In this document: positions 7,606 through 8,133 of the stretch, in pieces | Layout: every line of letters begins with the position of its first letter | Numbering within the stretch: the stretch's first letter is position 1 | Source: Planctomycetota bacterium | GTDB taxonomy: Bacteria; Planctomycetota; Phycisphaerae; UBA1845 | NCBI GenBank assembly: GCA_022561415.1 | Contig: JADFRH010000091.1 | Location: 1-8,133, forward strand | Reading direction: 5' to 3' | DNA length: 8,133 bases | Program-made: the position numbers and the translations under genes | The notes under the pieces: generated by a model | The model's input: the letters and a program-made list of their open reading frames with translations, nothing else | Databases searched by the model: none | Told to the model about the DNA's origin: nothing

Positions 7606-7635
7606 GAGATCGTTCGACTGGAGCTTGCGGTACTC
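7513..7635 (-). pseudogene. prkA: Fragment resembling PrkA serine protein kinase
   Basis: About 40 codons in the frame leading into the 7605 start read [14 protein letters not shown] then [26 protein letters not shown]. This closely follows the PrkA/YeaG signature where NEAF..DR..V..VPY.LRVS.E.KIYEKL sits in the AAA-type kinase core. In PrkA the segment is followed by a long helical region (usually ...APHTLE...), but here the sequence switches after KDFN to a secreted protein with no relation. Nothing else of prkA is in the window. The family match is from memory of the E. coli and Bacillus sequences, so it is moderately sure. It is an orphan piece of about 120 nt between two other gene fragments. 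Confidence 0.6.
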
Positions 7636-7990
7636 CGGTTCGTATAGTCTCTGCGGTCTTCAGTATTGCGTCCCATCGCGGCCAAATGGCTTGGTGCCTC
7701 CCGCCTGTGTAAGTATGCCGACCCCGGACCAGAAAATAGTCGGCTTCGGGGGTATTGGAAAAGAGGTCCCCTTCCACAATCAACAGCTCCGCCGCTAATA
7801 GTGCATAGAGCAAGCGTTTCAGTTTATCTGGACGCACGCCCAGAGCGTCGGCGATTTGCTCGGCGTTCATCGGACCGTCTTTGAGTGGGGTAAACAGGTC
7901 AAGTTGCATGCCCGCCAGCATCGCAAAGGATGGATAGACGGCATTTGCTAGCTTATCAATGGTCTCCGGCCGTGGTCCTTCGCTAGCCAT
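7559..7990 (-). CDS. O-methyltransferase-like protein, N-terminal dimerisation domain only (truncated)
   Basis: Residues 1-123 resemble the N-terminal winged-helix/dimerisation region of SAM-dependent O-methyltransferases of the hydroxyneurosporene/acetylserotonin type: [90 protein letters not shown]. Family members run to about 330-350 residues with a Rossmann domain after this point. Here residues 124-143 are an out-of-frame reading of the PrkA fragment and the frame stops at 7559, so no SAM-binding or catalytic part exists. The start is well supported: ATG at 7990 with GGAGGT (8002-7997) 6 nt upstream. Native sequence ends at about base 7622. As it stands the product should be inactive. 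Confidence 0.75.
   Translation of the reverse strand: MASEGPRPETIDKLANAVYPSFAMLAGMQLDLFTPLKDGPMNAEQIADALGVRPDKLKRLLYALLAAELLIVEGDLFSNTPEADYFLVRGRHTYTGGRHQAIWPRWDAILKTAETIRTGVPQAPVERSHGGVSRPHRQDRHSV
7623..7643 (-). other. Dual-frame join between methyltransferase and PrkA-like fragment
   Basis: This stretch reads IRTGVPQA in the methyltransferase frame and EPEYRKL in the PrkA frame, and both are expected family sequence. If native prkA has AAC for the usual Asn before Glu, identity shared by the two parents would be about 21 nt. The join lies inside it. Confidence 0.65.
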
Positions 7991-7996
7991 TTTGGC

Positions 7997-8002
7997 ACCT
8001 CC
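7997..8002 (-). promoter_or_regulatory. Shine-Dalgarno of the methyltransferase-like gene
   Basis: GGAGGT on the minus strand, 6 nt before the ATG at 7990, is the best ribosome-binding site in the window and fixes the start of the methyltransferase-like gene. Confidence 0.8.
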
Positions 8003-8017
8003 ATGGCAGTGCGCCCC

Positions 8018-8047
8018 AGTTTAGCACCGCGGTAGTTTCTGCCACAA
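8018..8047 (-). promoter_or_regulatory. Possible weak promoter upstream of the methyltransferase-like gene
   Basis: Minus strand TTGTGG (8047-8042) and TAAACT (8023-8018) are 18 nt apart; each matches its consensus only partly (3 of 6 and 4 of 6). The placement just before a good ribosome-binding site makes it plausible. The rest of 8048-8133 shows no coding frame or other clear element. Confidence 0.3.
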
Positions 8048-8133
8048 TCCGGTCGATAGCGTTGGAAGAGATCGACTGTCCACAATAAATTCCCTTCGCT
8101 AGCCCGGCCGAAATGTGGGCCTTACTCCGCTTC

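Noticed and set aside
7977..8104. 12-bp direct repeat CCTTCGCTAGCC at 7977-7988 and 8093-8104, possible target duplication or attachment site
   Set aside because: One or two exact 12-mers are expected by chance in 8 kb; no insertion-sequence ends or transposase lie between the copies.
1..8133. CRISPR arrays, tRNA/rRNA genes, transposases, integrases, toxin-antitoxin or defence genes
   Set aside because: Looked for on both strands and not found; the only regular repeat is the 35-nt TCAGNNN tract, which is too short and has no spacer structure.

Overview
The window looks like GC-rich chromosomal DNA from a planctomycete-type bacterium (Planctomycetota, possibly near Phycisphaerae). Three things point there: a secreted protein with a C-terminal EF-hand/dockerin-like module ending in GYPF...CP, a second protein with two perfect dockerin-type loops (DxDxDGDxDLAD), and the divergent length and sequence of the primase and sigma factor. 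The phylum call is an inference from protein style; no rRNA or tRNA gene is present.

Layout. Almost everything is on the minus strand. From right to left: the N-terminal part of an O-methyltransferase-like gene (starts at 7990, native to about 7622); a fragment of about 40 codons resembling PrkA serine protein kinase (about 7635-7513); the C-terminal part of a large secreted cysteine-rich protein with a dockerin-like tail (about 7518-6157); a complete membrane-anchored coiled-coil protein with a BRCT-like domain (6009-4603); complete dnaG primase (4375-2549); and rpoD, the primary sigma factor (2527 to about 857, without its last residues). On the plus strand, the left edge carries the 3' part of a membrane-protein frame running into dockerin loops (2-865). 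dnaG and rpoD form the classic macromolecular-synthesis pair with a 21-nt gap. A textbook sigma-70-type promoter (TTGACG, 17 nt, TATACT) lies upstream of dnaG, and another (TTGACA, 17 nt, AAGAAT) upstream of the coiled-coil gene.

The most striking feature is that several genes change identity abruptly in the middle of conserved sequence. RpoD is intact through VRQ of region 4.2 and then becomes the antisense of a dockerin module on the opposite strand. The methyltransferase turns into a PrkA fragment through a stretch readable in both frames, and that fragment turns in frame into a secreted protein. These joins lie in short sequences that fit both partners. This suggests either a chimeric assembly or amplification product, or microhomology-driven rearrangement. 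Read mapping would decide. Apart from this I see no defence system, mobile element, CRISPR array or obviously new multi-gene system. The best candidate for real novelty is the predicted extracytoplasmic BRCT-like/EF-hand coiled-coil protein next to dnaG, whose start codon is preceded by an exact 7-nt-period repeat.
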